Assembly: GCA_051652645.1 (NCBI GenBank)
Contig: JBOFUP010000039.1
Location: 1-17,967 of the forward strand
Source of the DNA: UBA7332 sp051652645
GTDB lineage: Bacteria; Bacteroidota; Bacteroidia; Bacteroidales; UBA7332
DNA: 17,967 nt
Reading direction: 5' to 3'
The notes beneath the pieces were generated by a model. It was given only the letters and a program-made list of their open reading frames with translations, ran no database searches and had not been told where the DNA came from. Position 1 is the first letter of the stretch; each line of letters starts with the position of its first letter. Positions 1 to 7,322 of this stretch are shown in pieces. The translations under genes and the position numbers were made by a program.

Positions 1-1
1 G

Positions 2-79
2 CTATTACGTGTTGTTAAAGGCACAAATAAAGATATTATTTCAAATATATCGCAAAAAATTAGCAATTATTTAAGATAA
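2..79 (+). CDS. C-terminal end of an unidentified protein (partial)
   Basis: An open frame enters from the left edge and encodes 25 residues ending ISQKISNYLR before a TAA at 77-79. It would converge on mgtE and overlap its last 9 bp. The tail is lysine- and asparagine-rich with no recognisable motif, so no function is proposed. A second frame is also open from the edge to a stop at 74, so the choice of frame is uncertain; I prefer this one because its composition looks more protein-like. Confidence 0.4.
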   Translation, partial: LLRVVKGTNKDIISNISQKISNYLR

Positions 80-1423
80 AAATGAGGAAACCCCCATATA
101 TATTAGCATACCTATAATATCATTTGTTATTGTAATGAAAGGTCCTGTGGCAATTGCAGGGTCTATATTCAGCTTCTCAAGTGTCATTGGTACCAATGTG
201 CCAAATATTGAGGCGAATACAACTACAGCAAAAAGAGATATAGAAACGGAGTAGGTCACCGTATCATTACCTAGCATAAAGTAGTTGTAAAGGAATACTA
301 AAAGAGAAATCATACTAGCATTAATAAGTGCAACTGCACTCTCCTTAAATACCTGACTCCAAAGCTTGCCCATATTGAGTGATTTGTTTGCAAGACCTTG
401 TACTACGATTGCAGAGGATTGTATCCCAACATTACCTCCAGTACCGCCAATAAGAGGTATGAAGATTGCCATTTTGGGGTTTGTTGCAAAGAATGACTCA
501 AACTTACCAAGTATTACCGAGTTGCTTAATCCTCCTATCATACCAATAACAAGCCAAGGCAAACGTGCACTTGTTTGTACTAAAACATTATCTGAAGTCT
601 CTACGTCTTGAGAGATACCCGAAGCAAGTTGGTAGTCACGTTCTGCCATCTCCTTCATCTCATCAACAACGTCATCCACAGTGATCTGGCCAACAAGACG
701 CCCAATACTGTCAACAACAGGTATTGCAACAAGGTCATACTTCTCGAACACGTATGGCACTTCGTCAAGAGGAGTGTCCACTTTTATAGATATAGGATCT
801 TTTACCATCACATGTTTAACCCTCGAAACAGAAGGGCTAGTGATCATTCTCTTGAGAGGAAACACTCCCTGTAGTCTATTGTCGTCATCTACTACATAGA
901 TGCTATATATGTTTTCAAGCTCTTCTGCTTGAAGCCTCATCTCTTTAAGGCATTCAGGCATACTCCATTCCTCATTAACGACTATCATCTCAGTACCCAT
1001 GATACCCCCCGCGGTATCCTCGTCATACTTCAATAGGTCCACGATGTCACCAGCCTGTTCGACATCCTCGATGTGAGAGAGGATCTCTTCCTGTTCATCC
1101 TCATCGAGTTCTCGAATCAACTCCACGGCATCATCAGTGTCCATATTGTCTACAAAGTGACGAGCTATGACCTCTGACGGAAAGTTCTCTAGAAGCTCCT
1201 CACGATCCTCCTCATCTAGCTCCATCAAGGCATCGGCAGCTTTGTCACCTGACATTAGGAGGTATATGTATTGAGCATCCTCAACCTCTAGCTCATCATA
1301 GAACTGAGCAATATCAGCAGCGTGAAGTCCCTCTAAAAGAGCCAATACACCTTCAGCATTTTTTTCGGAGATGCACTTTTGCAACTCTCCTACGAACTCT
1401 TTAGTTGGTTCAAATCTACTCAT
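71..1423 (-). CDS. mgtE: Magnesium transporter MgtE
   Basis: This 450-aa protein has the full MgtE architecture. Residues 1 to about 130 form the acidic, helical N-terminal domain rich in Asp and Glu. About 135-260 is a pair of CBS domains, starting near TAGGIMGTEM and ending near VGQITVDDVVDEM. About 285-450 is the five-helix membrane domain with the conserved PLIGGTGGNVGIQ segment near residue 322. In the family, homodimers form a Mg2+-selective inner-membrane channel whose cytosolic N and CBS domains close the pore when internal Mg2+ is high. The gene lies 33 bp downstream of rsmA on the same strand and is probably cotranscribed with it. The ATG at 1423 gives the expected N-terminus. Length is normal for the family and I see no damage. 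Confidence 0.95.
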   Translation of the reverse strand: MSRFEPTKEFVGELQKCISEKNAEGVLALLEGLHAADIAQFYDELEVEDAQYIYLLMSGDKAADALMELDEEDREELLENFPSEVIARHFVDNMDTDDAVELIRELDEDEQEEILSHIEDVEQAGDIVDLLKYDEDTAGGIMGTEMIVVNEEWSMPECLKEMRLQAEELENIYSIYVVDDDNRLQGVFPLKRMITSPSVSRVKHVMVKDPISIKVDTPLDEVPYVFEKYDLVAIPVVDSIGRLVGQITVDDVVDEMKEMAERDYQLASGISQDVETSDNVLVQTSARLPWLVIGMIGGLSNSVILGKFESFFATNPKMAIFIPLIGGTGGNVGIQSSAIVVQGLANKSLNMGKLWSQVFKESAVALINASMISLLVFLYNYFMLGNDTVTYSVSISLFAVVVFASIFGTLVPMTLEKLNIDPAIATGPFITITNDIIGMLIYMGVSSFLS

Positions 1424-1456
1424 ATGATATCGTTGTTTGAAAGTGAATAGAGTCTC

Positions 1457-2239
1457 TTACTTCATATGTTCAGAGATTAAATTAGTTAGCTCTTCAAATT
1501 GAGCAACAGAAAGCTGTTCAGGACGTTTGTCAAAGATAGGTAACTCGAATTGAGAGAAATCCTTCCCAACAAGTGGTTTAAGAGAATTTCTCATCTGCTT
1601 CCTTCTTTGGTTGAATGCAGTCTTTACTACTGTTTTAAATAATTTCTCGTCACAGTTGAGGCTTTTGTTGTCATTCCTAACCATACGAATAACAGCCGAC
1701 TTAACCTTTGGAGGTGGGTTAAACACATCTTCAGAAACAGTGAAAAGATATTCTATATCGTAGAATGCTTGCATTAGCACACTCAATATGCCGTATGCTT
1801 TACAACCTGGCTTTGCAGCCATACGTTCAGCTACCTCTTTTTGTATCATACCAGAACAAACAGGTATCCTCTCTTTGTTCTCTAGTACCTTGAAAAATAT
1901 CTGACTAGATATGTTGTATGGGTAGTTGCCAATAAGTGAAAACTCACCCTCGAAGAGTTGATCAACAGATAGTTGTAAGAAGTCAGCCTCTATTATTCTA
2001 CCCTCAAGTGCTGGGAAGTGCTGCTCGAGGTAAGGCACTGACTCTCTGTCTAATTCGACAACCTTTAGATCGTGTCCCTTTTGAATAAGGTATTGTGTCA
2101 ATACACCCATACCAGGGCCTACCTCAACAACGGGTAAATGTTTGTAATCTTCTAGTGTGTCTGCTATGCGTTCTGCAATTGTCATATCTGTCAAAAAGTG
2201 CTGCCCGAGAAATTTCTTTGGACGTACCTTATTTATCAT
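1457..2239 (-). CDS. rsmA: 16S rRNA (adenine1518-N6/adenine1519-N6)-dimethyltransferase
   Basis: This 260-aa protein is RsmA/KsgA. It transfers four methyl groups from S-adenosylmethionine to two adjacent adenines in the 3' terminal helix of 16S rRNA, a late checkpoint of small-subunit assembly. Visible marks are KKFLGQHFL at residues 8-16, the SAM-binding VEVGPGMG at 38-45, the acidic E62 at the end of strand 2, and the catalytic NYPY at 105-108, a variant of the usual NLPY/NIPY seen in this family. The C-terminal helical domain contains FNQRRKQMRNSL, which fits the rRNA-binding part. It is the first gene of a minus-strand pair with mgtE and starts about 50 nt downstream of a good Bacteroidetes-type promoter. 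Confidence 0.96.
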   Translation of the reverse strand: MINKVRPKKFLGQHFLTDMTIAERIADTLEDYKHLPVVEVGPGMGVLTQYLIQKGHDLKVVELDRESVPYLEQHFPALEGRIIEADFLQLSVDQLFEGEFSLIGNYPYNISSQIFFKVLENKERIPVCSGMIQKEVAERMAAKPGCKAYGILSVLMQAFYDIEYLFTVSEDVFNPPPKVKSAVIRMVRNDNKSLNCDEKLFKTVVKTAFNQRRKQMRNSLKPLVGKDFSQFELPIFDKRPEQLSVAQFEELTNLISEHMK

Positions 2240-2296
2240 AATAGCTATTAATTAGGTGGTTTAAACTATCCTTGGGTTCCATCACGGAAACCTCAG

Positions 2297-2327
2297 CAAA
2301 GGTAAGATTTCTTTGCGCATACTCAAG
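2297..2327 (-). promoter_or_regulatory. Bacteroidetes-type promoter for rsmA-mgtE
   Basis: Read on the minus strand, a perfect TAnnTTTG -7 element (TACCTTTG, 2304 down to 2297) lies 19 nt from a TTTG-like -33 element (CTTG, 2327 down to 2324). The predicted transcript start is near 2290, giving a leader of about 50 nt before the rsmA ATG. The elements interleave with those of the opposite promoter. Confidence 0.6.
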
Positions 2328-2344
2328 GATTTTCTATACCTTTG
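2312..2344 (+). promoter_or_regulatory. Bacteroidetes-type promoter for the sigma-54 activator operon
   Basis: TTTG at 2312-2315 is followed after 21 nt by TACCTTTG at 2337-2344, a full match to the Bacteroidetes primary sigma-factor consensus. The predicted start is near 2350, with a leader of about 37 nt before the ATG at 2387. This is the clearest promoter in the window. Confidence 0.72.
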
Positions 2345-2386
2345 TAATGTTATATCAATCTATATTACACTACACATAAATCAAAT

Positions 2387-3640
2387 ATGGCTAAACCTGA
2401 TCTTCTTTCTGTCAAACAGCGATTTGGAATCATCGGAAACTCCGAGGCTCTGAACCGTGCTATAGACATTGCTCTCCAGGTTGCACCTACAGATCTAGCC
2501 GTTCTGATAACTGGTGAAAGTGGTGTTGGTAAAGAGACTTTCCCACAGATTATTCATCAATTTAGTGCGCGCAAACACGGAGCATATATAGCTGTCAATT
2601 GTGGCGCAATTCCTGAGGGCACAATAGACTCCGAACTATTTGGTCATGAGAAAGGTTCCTTTACGGGAGCTCTTGGTGATCGTAAGGGCTATTTTGAAGT
2701 TGCAGATGGAGGCACAATCTTTCTTGATGAGGTAGGAGAACTACCTTTGGCCACACAAGCTAGACTTCTGAGAATTCTTGAAAGTGGAGAGTTCATGAAA
2801 GTTGGATCTTCAAAGGTTCAAAAGACTAACGTTAGAGTTGTTGCAGCTACAAATATTAATTTTAAACGAGCTATCGTTGATGGTAAGTTTCGAGAGGATC
2901 TCTTCTATAGGCTAAACACCATACCTATAATGGTAGCGCCCCTTAGAGAGAGGAGTGAAGATATATACCTGCTTTTTCGTAAGTTTGCTGCTGATTTTGC
3001 TCAGAAGTACCGTATGCCTGCTATACAATTGAATGAAGAAGCAAAGTCTATGCTAACAGCATTTCACTTCCCAGGTAATATACGTCAGCTTAAAAACATT
3101 ACAGAGCAGATATCCATTATAGAGACACTAAGAGATATTACCCCAGAGATCCTTTCTCAATATCTCCCTCATACTGACATCATTCGATCACCATCATTGT
3201 CCCACAAAGATGAAGAGTTTCACTCTTTCTCGAAGGAGAGAGAGGTTATATATCAGATTCTATTTGATATGAAGAAGGAGGTTAATGAGCTCAAGCAAGT
3301 GGTGCATGACTTGATGAGTGGCAACAGACCTCTAGAACCTCAATCAGCAGTCCCTATAGTATATACACCCAAGGATGCATCGCAACTTCAAAATATTGTA
3401 TCAAAACCTCAGACATTAGAGCTCACAGGCGGGACAAAACATATAAATGCTGAAGAGGCTGTTGTTTTTGATGACTCTGAAGAGTATGTTGAGAGTTCTC
3501 TCTCTCTAAACGATCTAGAAAGAGAGGCAATAAAGAAGGCACTCGACAAGCACCAAGGAAGAAGAAAGATGGCTGCTGAGGAACTAAACATATCAGAGCG
3601 AACTCTATATCGTAAGATTAAGGAGTATGGCTTAAACTAG
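2387..3640 (+). CDS. Sigma-54-dependent transcriptional activator lacking a receiver domain
   Basis: This 417-aa bacterial enhancer-binding protein starts almost directly with the AAA+ domain. Walker A is GESGVGKE at 43-50, the sigma-54 contact loop is GSFTGA at 90-95 (the common Ala-to-Ser variant of GAFTGA), Walker B is GGTIFLDE at 108-115, and the arginine-containing FREDLFYRLN follows. Residues about 265-370 form a polar linker of low conservation. Residues 374-417 are a Fis-type helix-turn-helix ending RTLYRKIKEYG. The family hydrolyses ATP to remodel sigma-54 RNA polymerase bound at -24/-12 promoters. There is no N-terminal receiver, GAF or PAS domain, so control must come from expression level, a partner protein or the linker. 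It leads an apparent operon with lptE, a TPR-like gene and secG, an order I recall from other Bacteroidales. The target genes cannot be read from this window. Confidence 0.92.
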   Translation: MAKPDLLSVKQRFGIIGNSEALNRAIDIALQVAPTDLAVLITGESGVGKETFPQIIHQFSARKHGAYIAVNCGAIPEGTIDSELFGHEKGSFTGALGDRKGYFEVADGGTIFLDEVGELPLATQARLLRILESGEFMKVGSSKVQKTNVRVVAATNINFKRAIVDGKFREDLFYRLNTIPIMVAPLRERSEDIYLLFRKFAADFAQKYRMPAIQLNEEAKSMLTAFHFPGNIRQLKNITEQISIIETLRDITPEILSQYLPHTDIIRSPSLSHKDEEFHSFSKEREVIYQILFDMKKEVNELKQVVHDLMSGNRPLEPQSAVPIVYTPKDASQLQNIVSKPQTLELTGGTKHINAEEAVVFDDSEEYVESSLSLNDLEREAIKKALDKHQGRRKMAAEELNISERTLYRKIKEYGLN

Positions 3641-3662
3641 TAACAACTAATATCATTCAATA

Positions 3663-4169
3663 ATGAAGCAGATAGTATTAATAATTCTCTCACTAATAGT
3701 TGTGACAGCCTGCTCTATTTCATATAAGTTCAATGGGGCATCAATAGATTATACAAAGACAAAGACAATCACAATTGTTGATTTTCCAATTAAGGCTGCG
3801 ATGGTATATGCTCCTCTTGCTATTGCTTTCAACGAGGGTCTTAAGGATACTTATCTCAGACAGACAAGACTAACTCAGGCTAGACAAAATGGAGACCTTC
3901 AGATAGAAGGTAGCATTAATCGATACGATCTTACACCGCAAGCTGTAAAAGAGGATGCATTCTCTTCAAGGACCAGATTGACCATAGGGGTTAGCGTCAA
4001 GTTTACAAACAACATAGATCCAAAGCAGAGCTTTGAGCGCAGCTTCAGTGCTTATAGAGAGTATGATAGTAGTCAGCTATTGACTGGCTCACTTCAAGAT
4101 CAACTTATTAAAGAAATAGTTGAGGAGTTGACAGATCAGATTTATATTGCAACTGTAGCTAACTGGTAG
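3663..4169 (+). CDS. lptE: LPS assembly lipoprotein LptE (Bacteroidetes type)
   Basis: The 168-aa product has a lipoprotein signal peptide: a short basic start, a hydrophobic stretch over residues 4-15, and the lipobox VTAC with Cys17 as the predicted lipidated residue. The mature part begins SISYKFNGASIDY, followed by a small mixed alpha/beta domain (NEGLKDTYLRQTRL, DLQIEGSINRYDL, then strands to the end). This is the usual form of Bacteroidetes LptE, which plugs and assembles the outer-membrane LptD barrel that inserts lipopolysaccharide. It starts 22 bp after the sigma-54 activator gene and is followed after 10 bp by the TPR-like gene. Sequence identity across LptE is low, so the assignment rests on lipobox, size, opening motif and neighbourhood together. 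Confidence 0.82.
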   Translation: MKQIVLIILSLIVVTACSISYKFNGASIDYTKTKTITIVDFPIKAAMVYAPLAIAFNEGLKDTYLRQTRLTQARQNGDLQIEGSINRYDLTPQAVKEDAFSSRTRLTIGVSVKFTNNIDPKQSFERSFSAYREYDSSQLLTGSLQDQLIKEIVEELTDQIYIATVANW

Positions 4170-4179
4170 ACTATTTTGT

Positions 4180-5076
4180 ATGACTAAAGAACAATTTTAC
4201 GAACTATTAGACTCTCCTGATACGCTAACCAAGCAAAGTGTAGAGCAACTAAGAGAACTTACGGCCAAACATCCACTGTTCGAACAATGCCGTATGTTAT
4301 ACCTTAAGGCTCTTCAAGTAACCAGAGACCCGAGCTTTGTCGATGAGCTAAGAAGTCATTCGGTATATATAAGTGATCTAAGGGCTCTTTTCTTTCTTCT
4401 TTCAGACCGTCATTTAGGTTGGAATAGTGCTTTCGAGAAGAAGCTAAAGAGCTATCTTGAATCAAAGGATAATCTTTCGGATAATGATACAATCTCTCTG
4501 ATTGATTCATTTTTAGAGCACACTTGGGGTGATGTTAAGCCCTCAAGTAGTACATCTGTAGATATTGTCCAGCCAGAAGTTGAGGCAGATCTTTCTATAG
4601 AGAATAAGAGTGTTTCTAAATCAAATCAGGTTGCAGATAGTGCTACCTGCCAAGAGACATCAATAGAACAAGAGGCTCAGATATCTTATGCTGCTTATGA
4701 TTTCGTTAGCTCATTAAATGACCATTCAGATCTTGAATCAGATTCAGAGCCTATGAAACATAACGATCTTATTGACCGTTTCATATCTCTCTCATCTCAA
4801 GAACCACACACAAAGAGCAAAGTCAGCACTCAAGATGATAGGCTTACGCCATCCTCTCACACCAATAAAAGAGAGGGCAAATCTGTGACTAGTGAACCAT
4901 CTGGAGATGATCTCTTTACAGAAAGTTTGGCCAAAATATATATCAGACAGAAGAGATATGAGAAAGCACTTGAAATAATTAAACGATTGAGTTTGAAATA
5001 TCCAAAAAAAAGTGTTTATTTTGCAGATCAAATAAGGTATTTAGAACTTTTAATTGCAAACATAAAAAAACAATAG
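4180..5076 (+). CDS. Tetratricopeptide-like protein of unknown function
   Basis: This 298-aa protein has three visible parts. Residues 1 to about 110 are helical (FYELLDSPDTLTKQSVEQL, then LRALFFLLSDRHLGWNSAFE). About 115-240 is a low-complexity linker rich in Ser, Asp, Glu and Gln. About 245-298 resembles a TPR hairpin, with the pattern SLAKIYIRQKRYEKALEIIK and a following helix. There is no signal peptide or membrane segment, so it is probably cytoplasmic. It lies 10 bp after lptE and 2 bp before secG, so translation may be coupled. A similar gene occupies this slot in other Bacteroidales, to my knowledge without an experimentally assigned role. Its place between two envelope and secretion genes suggests, but does not show, an envelope-related function. 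Confidence 0.8.
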   Translation: MTKEQFYELLDSPDTLTKQSVEQLRELTAKHPLFEQCRMLYLKALQVTRDPSFVDELRSHSVYISDLRALFFLLSDRHLGWNSAFEKKLKSYLESKDNLSDNDTISLIDSFLEHTWGDVKPSSSTSVDIVQPEVEADLSIENKSVSKSNQVADSATCQETSIEQEAQISYAAYDFVSSLNDHSDLESDSEPMKHNDLIDRFISLSSQEPHTKSKVSTQDDRLTPSSHTNKREGKSVTSEPSGDDLFTESLAKIYIRQKRYEKALEIIKRLSLKYPKKSVYFADQIRYLELLIANIKKQ

Positions 5077-5078
5077 AC

Positions 5079-5417
5079 ATGTATTTAGTAATCACTATTC
5101 TTATTCTAATCGCTGCTCTACTGATGGTACTAATCGTTTTAGTGCAGAACAGTAAAGGCGGTGGCTTAGCTGCTGGGTTCTCTTCTTCTAATCAAATCAT
5201 GGGAGCTCCCAAAACAGCTGACTTCCTAGAGAAGGCTACTTGGTCTTTGGCTGGTGCAATTATGGTTCTTTGTGTTCTTTCATCTTCTGTGATGCCTAGA
5301 GACAACAATCAGAGTTCATCTGCAATTCAAGAGTACATTCAGAATGCTCCAGAGCAAAATACTACAGGTTTCCCTGTTCCTGAAGCTACAGAAGCAGCGG
5401 ATTCTGTTAAAAACTAA
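5079..5417 (+). CDS. secG: Protein translocase subunit SecG
   Basis: This 112-aa SecG has two membrane helices, residues about 2-22 and 54-75, separated by the conserved cytosolic segment VLVQNSKGGGLAAGF (residues about 21-35). SecG joins SecYE in the inner membrane and assists SecA-driven export. After the second helix comes a polar tail of about 40 residues rich in Gln, Asn, Glu and Ala, a common low-complexity extension in Bacteroidetes SecG. The ATG is 2 bp after the stop of the TPR-like gene. It is the last gene of the operon, with a terminator hairpin 22 bp downstream. Confidence 0.93.
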   Translation: MYLVITILILIAALLMVLIVLVQNSKGGGLAAGFSSSNQIMGAPKTADFLEKATWSLAGAIMVLCVLSSSVMPRDNNQSSSAIQEYIQNAPEQNTTGFPVPEATEAADSVKN

Positions 5418-5439
5418 GATATATCCAATAAGTATAATC

Positions 5440-5476
5440 AAAAGAGATTCGGCAGTTTGTTGAGTCTCTTTTTTTT
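5440..5476 (+). terminator. Intrinsic terminator after secG
   Basis: An 11-bp stem pairs 5440-5450 (AAAAGAGATTC) with 5462-5472 (GAGTCTCTTTT), with one G-U pair and an 11-nt loop. The right arm runs into a T-tract to 5476. It sits 17 bp before the dus ATG, so dus needs readthrough or its own promoter. Confidence 0.75.
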
Positions 5477-5492
5477 ACATATAACTACCATT

Positions 5493-6434
5493 ATGCAATT
5501 CAATAAAGAGATACATCTTGCTCCATTGCAAGGCTTTACAGATGCACCATTTAGAAATGCCCACGAAAGATTGGTTGGTGGAATAGACACATACTATACC
5601 CCTTTTGTTAGAATAGAGAGAAATGAGTTTCGTAGTAGAGACTTAAGAGACATATCTCTCTCCAACAACAGTGTTACACACCTTGTGCCACAGATGATAG
5701 CATCCACTCCAGAGGAACTTATACGGATAGGGAAGCTATTTGTAGAGCAAGGATATAACGAGGCCGATCTGAATTTAGGATGCCCTTTCCCTGCTATTGC
5801 TAAGAAGCACAAGGGTTCTGGCATACTCAAATATCAAGATGAAGTGAAGGCTCTTCTTGCTGCCATTGAAAAGTTGCCCGAGTTGTCTTTCTCTCTTAAG
5901 ATGAGATTAGGGTGGGAGAGTCCTGAGGAGACAATTGCACTTATACAAACTATTAACTCAACACCTCTTTCGCACGTTGCAATACATACAAGAGTAGGTG
6001 TTCAGCAATATAAAGGGCAGGCCTCACCAGACCTGTTCCAACCTCTTTATGAGTCACTAAATATGCCGCTATACTACAATGGTGATCTAAATACCATAGA
6101 GGATGTTGAGGCAATTGTGGCTCGTTATCCTAATATTAAGGGAGTGATGCTTGGTCGAGGGCTCCTTGCAGACCCAACTCTTGCTAAACAGCTAAAGAGC
6201 GGTGAGAGATACTCTATTGAACAGCAGCTTGAGTATGCACACAAGATTCATCAAGAGCTTTTCGACTACTACTCATCAACGCTTCAGGGCGACCAACAGC
6301 TACTAACAAAGATGCAGTCACTTTGGGAGTATTGGCTGCCACAAGCCAATACCAAGATTAGAAAGAAGATGATAAAGTGTGGATCAATAAACAACTACAC
6401 CAACTTTGCTGAGCAACTCTTTAGAAAAGGCTAA
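5493..6434 (+). CDS. dus: tRNA dihydrouridine synthase
   Basis: The product (313 aa from the ATG at 5493) is an FMN-dependent tRNA dihydrouridine synthase, which reduces specific uridines in tRNA loops using NADPH. It has the TIM-barrel marks: APLQGFTDAPFR near the start (usually APMAGVTD), NLGCPF with the catalytic Cys at about residue 97, KMRLGW, HTRVGVQQYKGQA near 165 (FMN/tRNA region), YYNGDL, and GVMLGRGLLADP. I chose 5493 because an upstream TTG at 5457 would place the start inside the secG terminator and add 12 residues before the conserved opening. The subtype (DusA, B or C) and target uridine cannot be fixed by eye; I think it is a Bacteroidetes branch distinct from the E. coli enzymes. 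Confidence 0.9.
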   Translation: MQFNKEIHLAPLQGFTDAPFRNAHERLVGGIDTYYTPFVRIERNEFRSRDLRDISLSNNSVTHLVPQMIASTPEELIRIGKLFVEQGYNEADLNLGCPFPAIAKKHKGSGILKYQDEVKALLAAIEKLPELSFSLKMRLGWESPEETIALIQTINSTPLSHVAIHTRVGVQQYKGQASPDLFQPLYESLNMPLYYNGDLNTIEDVEAIVARYPNIKGVMLGRGLLADPTLAKQLKSGERYSIEQQLEYAHKIHQELFDYYSSTLQGDQQLLTKMQSLWEYWLPQANTKIRKKMIKCGSINNYTNFAEQLFRKG

Positions 6435-6487
6435 TTTACCCCTATTGATACATTATTTATAGACACTTCAAATTGAGAGGATAGAAT

Positions 6488-7240
6488 ATGGTAGCACCTC
6501 GTTTTACTATCATTACAGTAACATACAATGCTGGTCAACTTCTTGAGAGAACAATCAAGTCCGTTTTGGCTCAAACATCATTCAACTATGAGTATGTTAT
6601 CGTTGATGGCGCTTCAACTGACAATACTCAAGAGATTATTAAGAGCTATTCTCAGCATATAAACAGATCAATCTCTGAACCCGACAAAGGTATATATGAT
6701 GCAATGAACAAAGCAATAGATATCTCACGAGGTGAGTATATTCTATTCCTTAACGCAGGCGACACATTGCACTCTGACAGCGTACTTCGAAATCTTGAAA
6801 TTACAACAGAATCCAGACCAGACATAGTGTATGGCGAGACGGCTATTGTGGATAGTGACAACAACTACGTTGCAATGCGACGACTCAAAACACCACAAAG
6901 ATTAACTTGGCGAAGCTTCATCAATGGTATGCTAGTCTGCCATCAATCATTCTTAATAAAAAGAGAGATAGCCACGCACTATGATCTGCAATACAAACTA
7001 TCATCAGACTTCGATTGGTGCATACGAGGGTTGAAAGCAGCAAAGAGTATTTCAAACTCAAACATCACAATCTCTAACTTCATGCAAGGTGGAGTCTCTT
7101 CATCACGCAGAAAGCGGTCACTGAAAGAGAGATTAGAGATTATGATCAAGCACTACGGCAAAATACCTACTTATCTAATGCACATATGGTTTGCAATTAG
7201 ATTTGCTTGGGCTAAATATGTGATAGGACATATAGAGTAA
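6488..7240 (+). CDS. Family 2 (GT-A fold) glycosyltransferase
   Basis: The 250-aa protein opens with the classic GT2 pattern FTIITVTYNAGQLLERTI, then VDGASTDNT with D40 as the nucleotide-contacting Asp. It continues with SEPDKGIYDAMNKAI and LFLNAGD at 86-92, which occupies the DxD position. These resemble WcaA-type enzymes that add sugars from nucleotide-sugar donors to lipopolysaccharide, capsule or exopolysaccharide. The C-terminal part (HQSFLIKR, SDFDWCIRGLKA) fits the acceptor domain; a hydrophobic stretch near 228-242 could touch the membrane but is not a clear helix. It is a lone glycosyltransferase, not part of a polysaccharide cluster, 53 bp downstream of dus and probably cotranscribed with it. 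Donor and acceptor are unknown. Confidence 0.88.
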   Translation: MVAPRFTIITVTYNAGQLLERTIKSVLAQTSFNYEYVIVDGASTDNTQEIIKSYSQHINRSISEPDKGIYDAMNKAIDISRGEYILFLNAGDTLHSDSVLRNLEITTESRPDIVYGETAIVDSDNNYVAMRRLKTPQRLTWRSFINGMLVCHQSFLIKREIATHYDLQYKLSSDFDWCIRGLKAAKSISNSNITISNFMQGGVSSSRRKRSLKERLEIMIKHYGKIPTYLMHIWFAIRFAWAKYVIGHIE

Positions 7241-7288
7241 CTGCCGCTTCTTATCATTGATGAGTGAGCTAATATGATGAAAAATTTC

Positions 7289-7296
7289 TACATTTG
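7289..7296 (+). promoter_or_regulatory. Candidate promoter -7 element for cysS
   Basis: TACATTTG matches the Bacteroidetes TAnnTTTG -7 consensus and lies 26 bp before the cysS ATG. I find no TTTG at the expected 19-21 bp upstream, so the -33 half is weak. Confidence 0.4.
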
Positions 7297-7322
7297 CATT
7301 CTATTTACAAACAGGTGAAACT

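Noticed and set aside
5457..5492. Upstream TTG start for the dihydrouridine synthase
   Set aside because: It lies in the loop and right arm of the secG terminator and adds residues not seen before the conserved APLQGFTD opening; the ATG at 5493 fits better.
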